A stretch of DNA of 64,000 nucleotides, taken from NCBI RefSeq assembly GCF_001513675.1, contig NZ_CP013859.1, positions 931,081 through 995,080 on the forward strand. The letters are read 5' to 3'. Under the pieces are notes generated by a model. The model was not told where the DNA came from. It saw only the letters and a program-made list of their open reading frames with translations, and did not search any database. This document shows, piece after piece, positions 7,717 to 16,021 of this stretch (the first letter of the stretch is position 1; the number at the start of each line of letters is the position of its first letter). The translations under genes and the position numbers were made by a program. This stretch comes from Microbacterium sp. XT11 (GTDB taxonomy: Bacteria > Actinomycetota > Actinomycetes > Actinomycetales > Microbacteriaceae).

Positions 7717-8406
7717 ATGCAACAGGCGGAGCAAAATCGACCATCGGCGGAGACTGCAAGCGACAGCGACTACGACATTCTCGGGTGCAAGACGCCCTGG
7801 AGCGATGGCTACCAGCTCACCAAACATGACGAAACCTGGACCTTTAGGGGGTGGGGCACTGGAAGGTACGCATACCGCAACAACCTTGATGGCTACTTCG
7901 GGGGAGGAGCGGGATGGTTCGGGCCGGACTCTGAGTGTCCCGCAAGGCTACGAGACCTGACTGAGGCTGTCGAGCGCACCGGAGGCTACATCAGCTTTGA
8001 GTGGACCGAGTATGACTCTGACGAGTGGATCAGCCAGGAAGTCGCGCACTTCGGTATGGACGACGGTGGGAACGCTGTTTTCAGCGGTTCAGACGTGCTC
8101 CAGCGTTGGGACTACTCGCTCCCAAACCTAATGGACGCGTTCGACTTCACGCTCAAGGAAGCCATCGAAGAGTACTCGGGAGAGATGACAGTGGACCATT
8201 TGCCGATCCTCTGGTTAATGGCTCATGATCAGGCCGAAAAGTCTCTTTGCAGGGCGGAGGTCGAGTGGCTGGAGGCGCTTCGAGAGGTTGAGCATAAGTA
8301 CGGGAAGAGGCTAAGGGGCGACGTTGCAAAGAGGATCGCTCGCTACAAGCGCGCTGTCGAGTCCGAGCTGGAACTTACGTCGGTTGAAAAGGCGGTCGGA
8401 GCATGA
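7717..8406 (+). CDS. Unrecognised island protein, 229 aa
   Basis: I do not recognise a family. The ATG at 7717 follows AGAGAGGA with a six-base gap, so I prefer it to an upstream in-frame ATG. The protein is acidic, with an aromatic and Gly-rich segment at about 40-70 ([23 protein letters not shown]) and a helical Lys/Arg/Glu-rich C-terminal part from about 170. No signal peptide or membrane helix is visible. Its last bases overlap the next start codon (ATGA), so the two are translated together. They are the only plus-strand genes in the island and converge with the defence operon. They could be defence partners, regulators or mobility factors; nothing in the sequence decides. Confidence 0.7.
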   Translation: MQQAEQNRPSAETASDSDYDILGCKTPWSDGYQLTKHDETWTFRGWGTGRYAYRNNLDGYFGGGAGWFGPDSECPARLRDLTEAVERTGGYISFEWTEYDSDEWISQEVAHFGMDDGGNAVFSGSDVLQRWDYSLPNLMDAFDFTLKEAIEEYSGEMTVDHLPILWLMAHDQAEKSLCRAEVEWLEALREVEHKYGKRLRGDVAKRIARYKRAVESELELTSVEKAVGA

Positions 8407-8870
8407 GCTACGACGTACCCTCAGTCATCTTCGCGCCCCCGGAGAAGCTCGATCTGCTTCGTGGTGATCGGGGACTGTACGGGGAGTACAGCTTCGAGAA
8501 CCTCCTCCCGACGCCCGGCCCCGTGCGGAAGTTCTTCGCCGATGGAGGAACAGCCTTGTCGGACGAAGCCTTGGAGTGGCGCACGCGAGAGTGGGGAAAC
8601 GCGGACGACATCATGCAGGCCGAGCGCGTGTCCGCCACGGAACTGCAAATTGTGACCTACTGGTCTCTGCCGATGAAGGCCATGAGCGCGCTCCTTGGGA
8701 GCACCGTGGAGACGGCGTGCGTCCATCGAGTGGTGCGGGGCGACCCAGACCTTTCCCTCACCGTGTTCGGGTTCGACGGTGATGCGTGGCGTGAGCCCAG
8801 AAAGGACAGCAACTGGGAGTGGTGGGAAGCCGAAGCGCGGCGCGAGTTCGCGCAGCTCTACGCAAGGTAA
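8403..8870 (+). CDS. Unrecognised island protein, 155 aa
   Basis: It starts inside the stop codon of the gene before it (ATGA at 8403-8406), so the pair is coupled. The product is soluble, has many Trp and Glu residues near the end (NWEWWEAEARREFAQLYAR), and shows no motif that I know. Codon use is less GC-biased than in the flanking chromosome, like the rest of the island. A perfect hairpin about 100 bases downstream probably ends transcription from both directions. Confidence 0.65.
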   Translation: MSYDVPSVIFAPPEKLDLLRGDRGLYGEYSFENLLPTPGPVRKFFADGGTALSDEALEWRTREWGNADDIMQAERVSATELQIVTYWSLPMKAMSALLGSTVETACVHRVVRGDPDLSLTVFGFDGDAWREPRKDSNWEWWEAEARREFAQLYAR

Positions 8871-8970
8871 GCGCCCAAACCCACCGACAACGACTCGGGA
8901 GGAGTGAGTGAACCGAAGTGTTCGCGCGGACTGAGAGAACTGTCCAAGCTGTCAACGACACAACCGTCAG

Positions 8971-9003
8971 AAGAGGCCCTGAGCTGCTTGCTTAGGGCCT
9001 CTT
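8971..9003. terminator. Bidirectional terminator between the two island operons
   Basis: Perfect 10-bp arms AAGAGGCCCT (8971-8980) and AGGGCCTCTT (8994-9003); inside them AGC and GCT can also pair. The arms end in AA and TT, which gives a short T run in either direction. It lies between the convergent plus-strand pair and the minus-strand defence genes. The remainder of 8871-9154 shows no gene. Confidence 0.65.
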
Positions 9004-9154
9004 CGCGTACTGACTCGTGGCGGCCGTCGCTCCTGGCCCAGCACCCCTCAACGAAGGTGCAACGTTGCGGACCGCGTCGAGCGGGTTGGGAGCATCCTTC
9101 AGTTACGCGTGACACCGAGGTAGATGGTGTCCAGAGCGTCAAGAGTCGATGTGC

Positions 9155-9727
9155 CTACTGTGCGGGCGTGTTCGCGAGGCGCACGCACTCTGCCCGAAGT
9201 ACGGACAGCTCGGACAGACGCGCCGGATTGCCTTGCAGGTTCAGAAGCGGCAGGTGCTTCCGGACCAGAGCCGACTCCTCCACGGCGTGAGCACCGGCGA
9301 ATTCGACCCAGTTCACGAGCAGGTTCGCATTGATCCAGGCGATGATCGCCTCGTTATCGCTCGGCGTGAACCTGTAGTTCCTCGTGTTCCGCCTGCCGAC
9401 CAGACTGCCCCGGACCGGTCGGTAGCCGAGGACAGCGCCGATGCTGCGGAAGAACGTGCCGTGACCCCGAGCCCGAAGCTCCTGCCCGAGGAACCGGCGG
9501 CGCAGGCTACCGCTCGCAATGCCGACATAGAGGAGGTCGTGGCCTCGGGCTTCGCTGAGGCTCGCGAAGGGCTCGGGGAGCGTCGACCGGTCGCGGATCC
9601 GAATCGCGTATAGACCAGGCATGTCCGGAACCTCGCCGCCGATGGCGCCTGCGGGACGGAATGCACCAGCTCGAAGTAAAGCCGCCTCAATGGTGGACTC
9701 CAACGCGGGAGACTTACTGCTCTGCAT
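9155..9727 (-). CDS. GIY-YIG nuclease domain protein
   Basis: A 190-residue protein whose middle is a GIY-YIG nuclease: GLY at 38-40, YVG at 67-69 (DLLYVGIASG), an Arg-rich helix after it (SLRRRF), a Glu at 150-151 and Asn 163 (HLPLLNLQG). These match the metal-dependent DNA-cutting fold. There is no visible DNA-recognition domain; the first 30 residues are a helical lead. It is the last gene of the island operon and starts 17 bases after the stop of the ATPase gene. It may be the DNA-cleaving effector or an accessory nuclease of the system. Confidence 0.8.
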   Translation of the reverse strand: MQSSKSPALESTIEAALLRAGAFRPAGAIGGEVPDMPGLYAIRIRDRSTLPEPFASLSEARGHDLLYVGIASGSLRRRFLGQELRARGHGTFFRSIGAVLGYRPVRGSLVGRRNTRNYRFTPSDNEAIIAWINANLLVNWVEFAGAHAVEESALVRKHLPLLNLQGNPARLSELSVLRAECVRLANTPAQ

Positions 9728-9744
9728 GGCTGTGGCGGCCGGAG

Positions 9745-11895
9745 TCAGGCCGCGTTGAACTTGTCTACCAGGTCGGTGCAGGCGGCGATGACGAACTCTG
9801 GAACGGCGTCAAAGTCGCGCGGGTTGAGCTGCATGACGTACTCGTTCTCGATGTGGTACGCCTCGTTGACGAACTTCGTGAAGACTTCGTCACCCTTAAG
9901 CTTGTCCGGTTCGAGCGCGAGCATAACGCGGAAGACCTGCACCTTCTCGTAGCCGACGGTAGTCGCGTCGAAGCGCGCTGCGAGCGCCTCGAAGGTGTTC
10001 ATCTCGTCCAGGAACTTCGTGTACTCAAAGTCTGGGATGTAAGCCCGAACCATCTCCGTGGCGTCGTCCACCTCGTCTTCCGAAAGCGGCTCGAAGACCG
10101 TTGGGCTCAGCTTGCGGCTCGGGGTGTTCCGAACGTGGAGCAAGCTGGACAGCAACTCATAAGGCAAGCCGCGTGAGCCGTGCACCTCAAAGAGCCTGCG
10201 AAGATAGATGCACTTGATGAGCGGATCGGTCGCGGAGGAGATGTTGTCCTCGCAGACCTTCGTGAATGTGGCGATGTCACTCGCGCTTATCGGCTTCTCA
10301 GTGATAGTTCCGGCGCGGCCGCTCAAGAAGTGCACGACCGGGTCCACCGCGTCGAACTGGCCTGAGGTTGAGGTACGCACCACGTCAATGGCGGGTTCAA
10401 TGTCGTGAGTGAGCAGAAGGGTCGTGTTACGGATCCTGTTCTTGCCATGGAAGAGCTGGTGCAGGATCGCGAACTTCTTAGTCTTGTCGAAGCTCGACAC
10501 CGGATCATCAAGAACCACCAGATCTGGCTTCTTGTGTTGAACGTCATGCATGAAGAGCACGAGGGCGAAAGCGTTCTTTTCGCCGTAGCTTAGGTGGTCT
10601 CGGGCCGATTCGATGTGGTCACCCGGCGCGTCCAGGTGCTCCAACAACATCCTGTATGTGTTCTCGCCTGACTCGATGCGGACTGCGTAGCGGTACCCTG
10701 CCGACTTCAGGAAGGAATTGATCGCCGTCTGATGTGTGCGGATCAGCTTCTTGACTTGGTGGTTTTGTATCCCGATCTGACGATTAATCTCGTTGATCTG
10801 CCCAACGACTTCATCCAGCTTTCTGTTGATGAGCCCAACAACCGACCGCGTGGCTTCTGAGTTGAGGACTGCGAGGTACTTCAGGTCGATTTTCAAGCCC
10901 TCAAGGGTTGCCGCGATGTTCTTCTCGTCCTTCAGCGCGTGGAAGGAGAGCTTCTTCACGTTCGAGAGCTTGGTGAGAAGAGTGACGACCGCGGTACGAA
11001 GCGAGACGACGAAGGACTCCTGCTCAGGCGTCAACCCAGAGATTGAAGTTGTCAGGTCCTTGAGGACCTGGAGGTCGGCAGGAGCAATGTATTGGCCCAG
11101 CCGTTCGATGACGCTGCGGAGGTCGCTGAGGTTACGAACCGATGTTGAGTCGTACTCCTCTGAAACCTTCGAAGCCACCACCTTATCGACGCTAGGGGTA
11201 GAGCAGAACGGGCAATTGTTCGATAGCTCCAGGTAGGCCTTACCTGTGGCCTGCCACTTGATCCAAGTTGCAGGGTCATCGCTCTTCAGGAACTCTTCGT
11301 ATCCTTGCAGTGGCTCGGGGATGTGCGCGAGCTTTCCGCCTACACCAATTCCCTTGAACGCCTTGCTGGTCTTTGCGAGAGCACCACCCTTGGTGACGTT
11401 GAAGGCGTCGCGCAGTTTCTCGAAACTCGTGAGAGCCTCATCGAACTCTGGTTCATCGGCGAAGGTCTGCTTGAGCGCCTCGAACTTCGACTCGATCTGA
11501 GCGAGTCCCTCCTGGAACTCCTCGGTGTTGATGAAAACCTCGAAGCTGTTCTTCAGCACCTCGTCGCGCTGAAACACGAACTGGGAGACGTACTCATCGT
11601 TGAAGGTCATCACGCGCGTGATGGTCTCCGCGCCGTCGACCGAAGGGCGTGGGCCGTCCTTCACCGTCCTGTACCTGAACGGCGTGAGCTCGTGGATTGC
11701 GTCGTCGCCCTGCGCGCGGAGTGTCAGAGCCCGTGCGATGGTGCTCTTACCAATGCCGTTCGGACCGTACTTGATGTTGAGTGACCCTGGGCGCAGCTGG
11801 ATCGTCGCCTCACCGATGCTGTTGCAGTCGCGGATCGTGATCCTGTAGCCGGATTGCTTCTCCGGGGGAAGTTCCTGCTCGTCAGCGTGCGTCAT
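9745..11895 (-). CDS. SMC/ABC-type ATPase resembling PrrC/RloC (AAA_13)
   Basis: A 716-residue protein. Walker A GPNGIGKS is at 44-51, the ABC signature LSYGEK at 435-440, Walker B LVVLDDP at 459-465 and the switch His at 497 (LLLTHD). Between Walker A and signature a mostly helical insert carries CPFC at 228-231, like the zinc hook of Rad50 and RloC. Residues 510-716 form a separate helical C-terminal domain. It contains R567-LFEV-H572, a spacing (Rx4H) seen in HEPN ribonucleases, the group to which the PrrC and RloC anticodon nucleases have been assigned; whether this is a true active site is uncertain. The domain order suggests a guard-type toxin or a DNA-sensing ATPase. It starts 22 bases after the DUF262-HNH gene in one operon. 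Confidence 0.8.
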   Translation of the reverse strand: MTHADEQELPPEKQSGYRITIRDCNSIGEATIQLRPGSLNIKYGPNGIGKSTIARALTLRAQGDDAIHELTPFRYRTVKDGPRPSVDGAETITRVMTFNDEYVSQFVFQRDEVLKNSFEVFINTEEFQEGLAQIESKFEALKQTFADEPEFDEALTSFEKLRDAFNVTKGGALAKTSKAFKGIGVGGKLAHIPEPLQGYEEFLKSDDPATWIKWQATGKAYLELSNNCPFCSTPSVDKVVASKVSEEYDSTSVRNLSDLRSVIERLGQYIAPADLQVLKDLTTSISGLTPEQESFVVSLRTAVVTLLTKLSNVKKLSFHALKDEKNIAATLEGLKIDLKYLAVLNSEATRSVVGLINRKLDEVVGQINEINRQIGIQNHQVKKLIRTHQTAINSFLKSAGYRYAVRIESGENTYRMLLEHLDAPGDHIESARDHLSYGEKNAFALVLFMHDVQHKKPDLVVLDDPVSSFDKTKKFAILHQLFHGKNRIRNTTLLLTHDIEPAIDVVRTSTSGQFDAVDPVVHFLSGRAGTITEKPISASDIATFTKVCEDNISSATDPLIKCIYLRRLFEVHGSRGLPYELLSSLLHVRNTPSRKLSPTVFEPLSEDEVDDATEMVRAYIPDFEYTKFLDEMNTFEALAARFDATTVGYEKVQVFRVMLALEPDKLKGDEVFTKFVNEAYHIENEYVMQLNPRDFDAVPEFVIAACTDLVDKFNAA

Positions 11896-11917
11896 TGCTC
11901 ACTCCTCGCCCGGGCGG

Positions 11918-13018
11918 CTACCGGTTGCCCTTGCTGCCGTTATCGAAGGCGCACAGCATCTGGCAGTTCTCGGCCACCGTCTTGCCGCCCTTGCTCCACG
12001 GAACGATGTGGTCGCCCGCCATCTCCTCGTACTCGAAGTGCTTGCCGCACTTCACGCAAACACCCTTCTGACGCTCGTATGCTTCGCGCTTCTGCTTGTC
12101 GCTGAAGGTGCGCAGGTTGAGGTGGCGCTCCAGGCCGTCGAGGACGAAAGAGTATATTCCGCGCTTGTTCTGGACCTCCTCGTCCAGCATCAGTTCGGCT
12201 ACACGTGCCTCAAGTTTGGCCGTATCGAGCGGATCGGAGCGGTGCTCGTTATAGAGCGCACCCCACTCCTGACCCTTCATCTCCTTGCGGTAGGTCGGGA
12301 AGGTCGCACGTACCCAGGCGACCACACTCTGGAAGTACAGCCACAGCTCGCTCGCCTGCGGATCGTGCTGATGGGCGGCCATGTAGCCCTCAACATCGCC
12401 GTCGTTGATCCACTCGATGACTGTCTCCAGGTAGTCCTGGCGGATCGGCGACCCGTTCATCAGATCGCTGGCGATGCCGTAGGCCGGACAGTTTGACTTG
12501 CTGAAGTACTTCTTTGCGCTTGAGACCCAAGGGCCGGAGTACACGGCGTTGCGAAGCTCTTGGTTCGTGAGCTTCTCTCCAGCGATGTTAATGGTCTTGA
12601 ACCACTCAAGCTTCTCGCTGTCCGTGCCCGAGCAAAGGTAGACCATTAGCTTGTAGTCGAGAATGCGCTGCTTCTCGTCAGCCTGAAGGTTGTGGAAGTA
12701 GCGCACCTCCGGCTTTCCAAAAATGCTGAGGGCAAACTCTCCGTCCACGAACTGGCACAGCGAGATAGTGCGCTGCTGACCGTCGATTACCTCGTAGCCG
12801 CCTTCCTCCCGCACCGCCCAGTACATCACGTTGAGAGGGAAGTCCTTCGAAACGGTGTTAATGACTGCTTCCCGCTGCTTGTCCTTGTAGATGAACTCGC
12901 GCTGATACGGAGGCCTAATGTCTAGCTGGCCGTCGTAGCCCACAACGCCACCCTCGGCGTTGTCAAAGTAGCCCTCCGCCAGTTCGCGGACGGTGACCTC
13001 TTTGAGTTCGATCTTCAC
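11918..13018 (-). CDS. DUF262 NTPase fused to HNH endonuclease
   Basis: A 366-residue protein of the GmrSD/BrxU/SspE-like class. The DUF262 domain shows PPYQREF (36-42) and the nucleotide-binding DGQQR (79-83), followed by a helical region. The last 46 residues are an HNH nuclease: CVKC at 321-324, GDHIVPW with D336-H337, and N351 before CQMLC. The second zinc knuckle normally has another Cys (LCxxC); here the phrase is MLCAFDN, so one ligand may be Asp or absent. In relatives, NTP hydrolysis licenses DNA nicking and can be steered by DNA modification. The start overlaps the methyltransferase stop by four bases (ATGA), which ties nuclease and modification together. Confidence 0.88.
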   Translation of the reverse strand: MKIELKEVTVRELAEGYFDNAEGGVVGYDGQLDIRPPYQREFIYKDKQREAVINTVSKDFPLNVMYWAVREEGGYEVIDGQQRTISLCQFVDGEFALSIFGKPEVRYFHNLQADEKQRILDYKLMVYLCSGTDSEKLEWFKTINIAGEKLTNQELRNAVYSGPWVSSAKKYFSKSNCPAYGIASDLMNGSPIRQDYLETVIEWINDGDVEGYMAAHQHDPQASELWLYFQSVVAWVRATFPTYRKEMKGQEWGALYNEHRSDPLDTAKLEARVAELMLDEEVQNKRGIYSFVLDGLERHLNLRTFSDKQKREAYERQKGVCVKCGKHFEYEEMAGDHIVPWSKGGKTVAENCQMLCAFDNGSKGNR

Positions 13019-14043
13019 GGCTGGATCCTTCTGATCAGGAGGCGTGCGAAGGTGGATTTGAGCTTACCGTTCACCCTGATCGCGCCGCGGCGATTCAGGT
13101 CCCCGGCGTTCGGCACGTCATCACGCGAGTACTCCTTGGTCTTCAGGCCCGAGTTATTGTCGCGGTCAGTGATGCCGAGAATCTCGAACTGCTCGGGGTT
13201 ATAGCTTTCCAGGAAGGTGATCGGCACCCCCATCGCCCCGTCCCAGTCCGCAGGGATGTCCTTAACCCGACTGACTTCGATGGCGTCATAGTTGTCATAG
13301 GTCGGGTAGGTCTCAGGGTCATATGTCTTGTAGAGCACCAATTCCTCGTGGCGCTTGGCAATGTCGAGGTTGGTGAACCAGCTCACATTGCGGAACTTCA
13401 CGAGGCCCGTCTCAGGGTTGTAGACGCCCTTGGCGTAGCCATCAGGGTTAGTGGTTGCAAAGTAGGCGTTTCCGGACTGGAAGCCGTTCCCGAGCCAGAC
13501 CTGGTTGTTCTTGATGAGGGGGAACACTTCCTTGTAGGTAATAGCACCGGTGGGCCCGATGATCACGAACTTCTTGTCGTGCTCAATCAGCTGTGCGAGG
13601 TACTCGCGGAAGAGCGAGAAGGGTGGATTCGTAACCACAATGTCCGCCTGCTCGAGCAGCTCGATGCTCTCGGCGCTTCTGAAATCGCCGTCGCCTTGGA
13701 AGTGCTTGACCCCTATCTCGTCTACGTCAGGGATTCCGCTGCCATTCTTGTCGCCCTCATACTCGAGGTAGACAGCCTGCTCCGAATCGTTCTGGCTGAA
13801 TCGATCGGTCGCCTGACTCTTGTAGCAGGACGCGATGAGTTTCTTGAGCTGCAGCTTCTCGAAGTTGTAGCTGAAGTAATGGAAAAAGTTGCTCACCCGC
13901 GGGTCATCGCAGTTGAGATACACCGTCTTGCCCGCGAAGTGCTTCTTGTAGTGCCGAAGCTCGCGCTCAATGTCGCTGAGCTGGGTGTAGAACTCGTCTG
14001 CTTTCGCCGCTCGTGCCGCTACCAGACTGCTGTTCTTCGCCAT
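13015..14043 (-). CDS. EcoRI-family adenine-specific DNA methyltransferase
   Basis: A 342-residue enzyme matching the M.EcoRI family (which methylates adenine N6 within GAATTC in the founding member). The catalytic motif IV is NPPF at 139-142 (DIVVTNPPFSLF); the AdoMet-binding region is around VYLNCDDPRVSNFF (41-54). Length is close to M.EcoRI. The recognition sequence of this member is unknown. No EcoRI-like restriction enzyme is beside it; the next gene, overlapping by four bases, is a DUF262-HNH nuclease. It probably marks self DNA for that nuclease. Confidence 0.9.
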   Translation of the reverse strand: MAKNSSLVAARAAKADEFYTQLSDIERELRHYKKHFAGKTVYLNCDDPRVSNFFHYFSYNFEKLQLKKLIASCYKSQATDRFSQNDSEQAVYLEYEGDKNGSGIPDVDEIGVKHFQGDGDFRSAESIELLEQADIVVTNPPFSLFREYLAQLIEHDKKFVIIGPTGAITYKEVFPLIKNNQVWLGNGFQSGNAYFATTNPDGYAKGVYNPETGLVKFRNVSWFTNLDIAKRHEELVLYKTYDPETYPTYDNYDAIEVSRVKDIPADWDGAMGVPITFLESYNPEQFEILGITDRDNNSGLKTKEYSRDDVPNAGDLNRRGAIRVNGKLKSTFARLLIRRIQP

Positions 14044-14096
14044 GCTCCGAGACTAGCGCTCAGGTCCGACACGCTTTGACGTGCGCCGTGGGAACC

Positions 14097-15023
14097 CTAG
14101 AGCGCGTCGAAGAAGTCCTCGTTGATGCGATGCAGGGTCGCGACCCGGATCGGCTCGACTCCCACGCCGTGGTCGATCATCAGCTCCACGAGTTCCTCGC
14201 CGTCGATGAGCACGATGCGGGCGGGAACGCCGACGGCCGCCTCGCGTGCGTTCTTCGTGAAGGTGCTGGCGGTGAGGAACACACCACGGTCGCCCTTGCC
14301 CATCATCGCTCCGAGGAACCCACGCACCTGCTCTGGAGTGACGGGGTTGCCGTCACCGTAGCGCTTCGCCTGCACGTAGATGCGGTCAAGTCCGAGCTTG
14401 TCCTCGGTGATTATGCCGTCCAGCCCCTTGTCGTTGGACTGGCCGGTGTGGAGGTGTTCTCCCAAGCCCCCGTAGCCCATCGCCGCAAGCAACTTCAACA
14501 CCAAGCGCTCGAACGCACTTGGGTGGATCGTGCGCACCTTGTCGAGCAGCTCGGCCGCAAGCACAGACCGCGAGTCCGCCTCCGCGCGGGCGATCAGGTC
14601 ATCGGGCGACTCGTCTTCCTCGGCGGCACTCGGCGCGGCCGAGGTGGGCTCCTCGAGCTGACGGTTTCGTGCCTTGTTGCTCCGGTACTTGTCGTAGAAC
14701 TCGCGGTACTCGGGGAACTGTTCAAGGGCCGAGTTCCGAATCTCAGCCACGCTTGCGAGCAAGTCGCGCCCCCGCTGAGTGATCTGAACGTGTCCCCGCT
14801 GCGGACGCTCGATAGCCTTCGCCTTCGAGAGGTACGTCACAGACCAATGCACCCGGTTCGCGATCAGGCTCATCCCGGAGGTGATCGTCTCCCGACGCTC
14901 ATCCTCTGTGAGATTCAGACGATCTGAAATGCGTTCGGTGAGGTCGCGCATTGGCAGCACGCCCGAGTCCGAGAGCACCTCAAGCACTGGGCGCATTAGC
15001 GTCTGATAGTCGGGTATCGCCAT
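14097..15023 (-). CDS. mrr: Mrr-type restriction endonuclease (type IV)
   Basis: A 308-residue protein. Residues 1-95 are the Mrr N-terminal winged helix (ITQRGRDLL ends it), 125-150 a variable acidic linker, and 160-308 the PD-(D/E)xK catalytic domain with E172, D202 (LDGII), Q218 and K220 (IYVQAKRY). This is the family's QxK variant. Mrr enzymes cut DNA that carries foreign methylation. It is transcribed with the methyltransferase, 53 bases upstream of it, so its own specificity must spare the host mark. Starting at 15023 gives MAIPDYQTLMRPVLEVL, the usual family start. Confidence 0.9.
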   Translation of the reverse strand: MAIPDYQTLMRPVLEVLSDSGVLPMRDLTERISDRLNLTEDERRETITSGMSLIANRVHWSVTYLSKAKAIERPQRGHVQITQRGRDLLASVAEIRNSALEQFPEYREFYDKYRSNKARNRQLEEPTSAAPSAAEEDESPDDLIARAEADSRSVLAAELLDKVRTIHPSAFERLVLKLLAAMGYGGLGEHLHTGQSNDKGLDGIITEDKLGLDRIYVQAKRYGDGNPVTPEQVRGFLGAMMGKGDRGVFLTASTFTKNAREAAVGVPARIVLIDGEELVELMIDHGVGVEPIRVATLHRINEDFFDAL

Positions 15024-15079
15024 GGAGTGAGCCTAGCCAGCGCAATAGCTGCGGAGCAGGTCGCTCACGCGCGGGCGTA

Positions 15080-15775
15080 TCAGAAGAGGGTTGGAGCGCC
15101 GGACTCGACGCCCTTCATGGCGGCGTAGTCCAGCGTCAGGCAACGAATCCCGCGGTCCGCCGCCAGGATCTTCGCCTGAGGCTTAATCTCCTGCGCCGCG
15201 AACACTCCACTCACGGGCGCCAGGTGCGGATCACGGTTCAACAGCTCCAGGTACCGCGTGAGCTGCTCGACGCCATCAATGTCGCCGCGGCGCTTCACCT
15301 CCACCGCGATGGTGCCACCGGCAGGATCACGCACGAGCAGATCCACCGGGCCGATGGCCGTCGGGTACTCGCGGCGCACGAGACTGACGCCTTCCCCAAC
15401 GAGCTCCACCTGTTCCGCCAGCAGTCTCTGTAGATCAGCCTCCACGCCGTCCTTCTGTAGGCCGGGGTCCACACCGAGGTCATGAGACGAGTCATGAAGC
15501 ACCTCGAAGATGTTGATGAGCAGCGCGTCACCGTTCTTCGAGTGGGCAACGCGCCAGCACTCCCTCACACCTGCCGCCGCGGCGTCTTCGGAGGCCTCCT
15601 CAACGGTGATGCTGCACGGCGGCTGCATCCAGTTCAAAGGCTTATAGCTCAGCGCATCGCTGTGGATGAGTACGGAGCCGTCGGCCTTCAGCAGGATCAG
15701 CCGCGTTGCGAGAGGCAAGTGGGCGTTCAGGCGACCGCTGTAGTCCACGGAGCAACGAGCGATGACGAGTCTCAC
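15080..15775 (-). CDS. nucS: Endonuclease NucS, complete copy carried by the island
   Basis: A full 231-residue NucS with a GTG start. The N-terminal domain ([20 protein letters not shown]), the linker NWM(Q)PPC, and the nuclease domain with D145, E159 and K161 are all intact, and the C-terminus is GAPTLF. It cuts mismatched DNA on both strands in the actinobacterial replacement for MutSL. It is very similar to the broken host gene but differs at several positions (NWMQPP against NWMSPP, L22 against P) and is less GC-rich, so it came with the island instead of arising by local duplication. It stands first in the minus-strand series, 56 bases before mrr. It should supply all NucS activity now. 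Confidence 0.93.
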   Translation of the reverse strand: MRLVIARCSVDYSGRLNAHLPLATRLILLKADGSVLIHSDALSYKPLNWMQPPCSITVEEASEDAAAAGVRECWRVAHSKNGDALLINIFEVLHDSSHDLGVDPGLQKDGVEADLQRLLAEQVELVGEGVSLVRREYPTAIGPVDLLVRDPAGGTIAVEVKRRGDIDGVEQLTRYLELLNRDPHLAPVSGVFAAQEIKPQAKILAADRGIRCLTLDYAAMKGVESGAPTLF

Positions 15776-16021
15776 CGAATCAACCTACTTGTCTCGAGAA
15801 GTGCGAACGGATTCGGGTGCTCAGCCTGCGGCGCTGGCCGTCGATCTGACGCATCAGACGCGCGCGTCGCGTGGGTTGCGCCTTCAGCCATGGAGGCCGC
15901 GCCAGATCGGCGCTGGTGACCGCCAGTCACGTGTCCCGCCGGGAGGGCTGGTCGCGGCTCACGACCACCGTCGCCGTGCGCTTCCGAGCGTGCAGGACCA
16001 GCGGGAATACCATGTCAAGCA
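15776..16021. other. Right end of the island, no gene seen
   Basis: This 246-base stretch between the island nucS and the right repeat has no convincing reading frame. It must hold the promoter for the minus-strand operon (the region just before 15775 is relatively AT-rich). The last bases before the right repeat, on the minus strand, begin TGCTTGACA; TGCTTG also appears in the left end at 7538. Confidence 0.5.

Noticed and set aside
7532..7759. N-terminal extension fused to the nucS 3' half
   Set aside because: The 76 residues are low-complexity and encoded antisense to the leader and start of a plausible plus-strand gene; no family resemblance.
8904..9290. Open frame of 128 codons between the island operons
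   Set aside because: It spans the bidirectional terminator and overlaps the GIY-YIG gene; no RBS or family.
13015..14043. Classical type II EcoRI restriction-modification pair
   Set aside because: The methyltransferase is of the EcoRI family, but no EcoRI-like endonuclease is next to it; the coupled gene is DUF262-HNH.
7538..16021. Transposon with terminal inverted repeats
   Set aside because: Only six bases (TGCTTG) match, at unequal distances from the flanking repeats, and no transposase is encoded.
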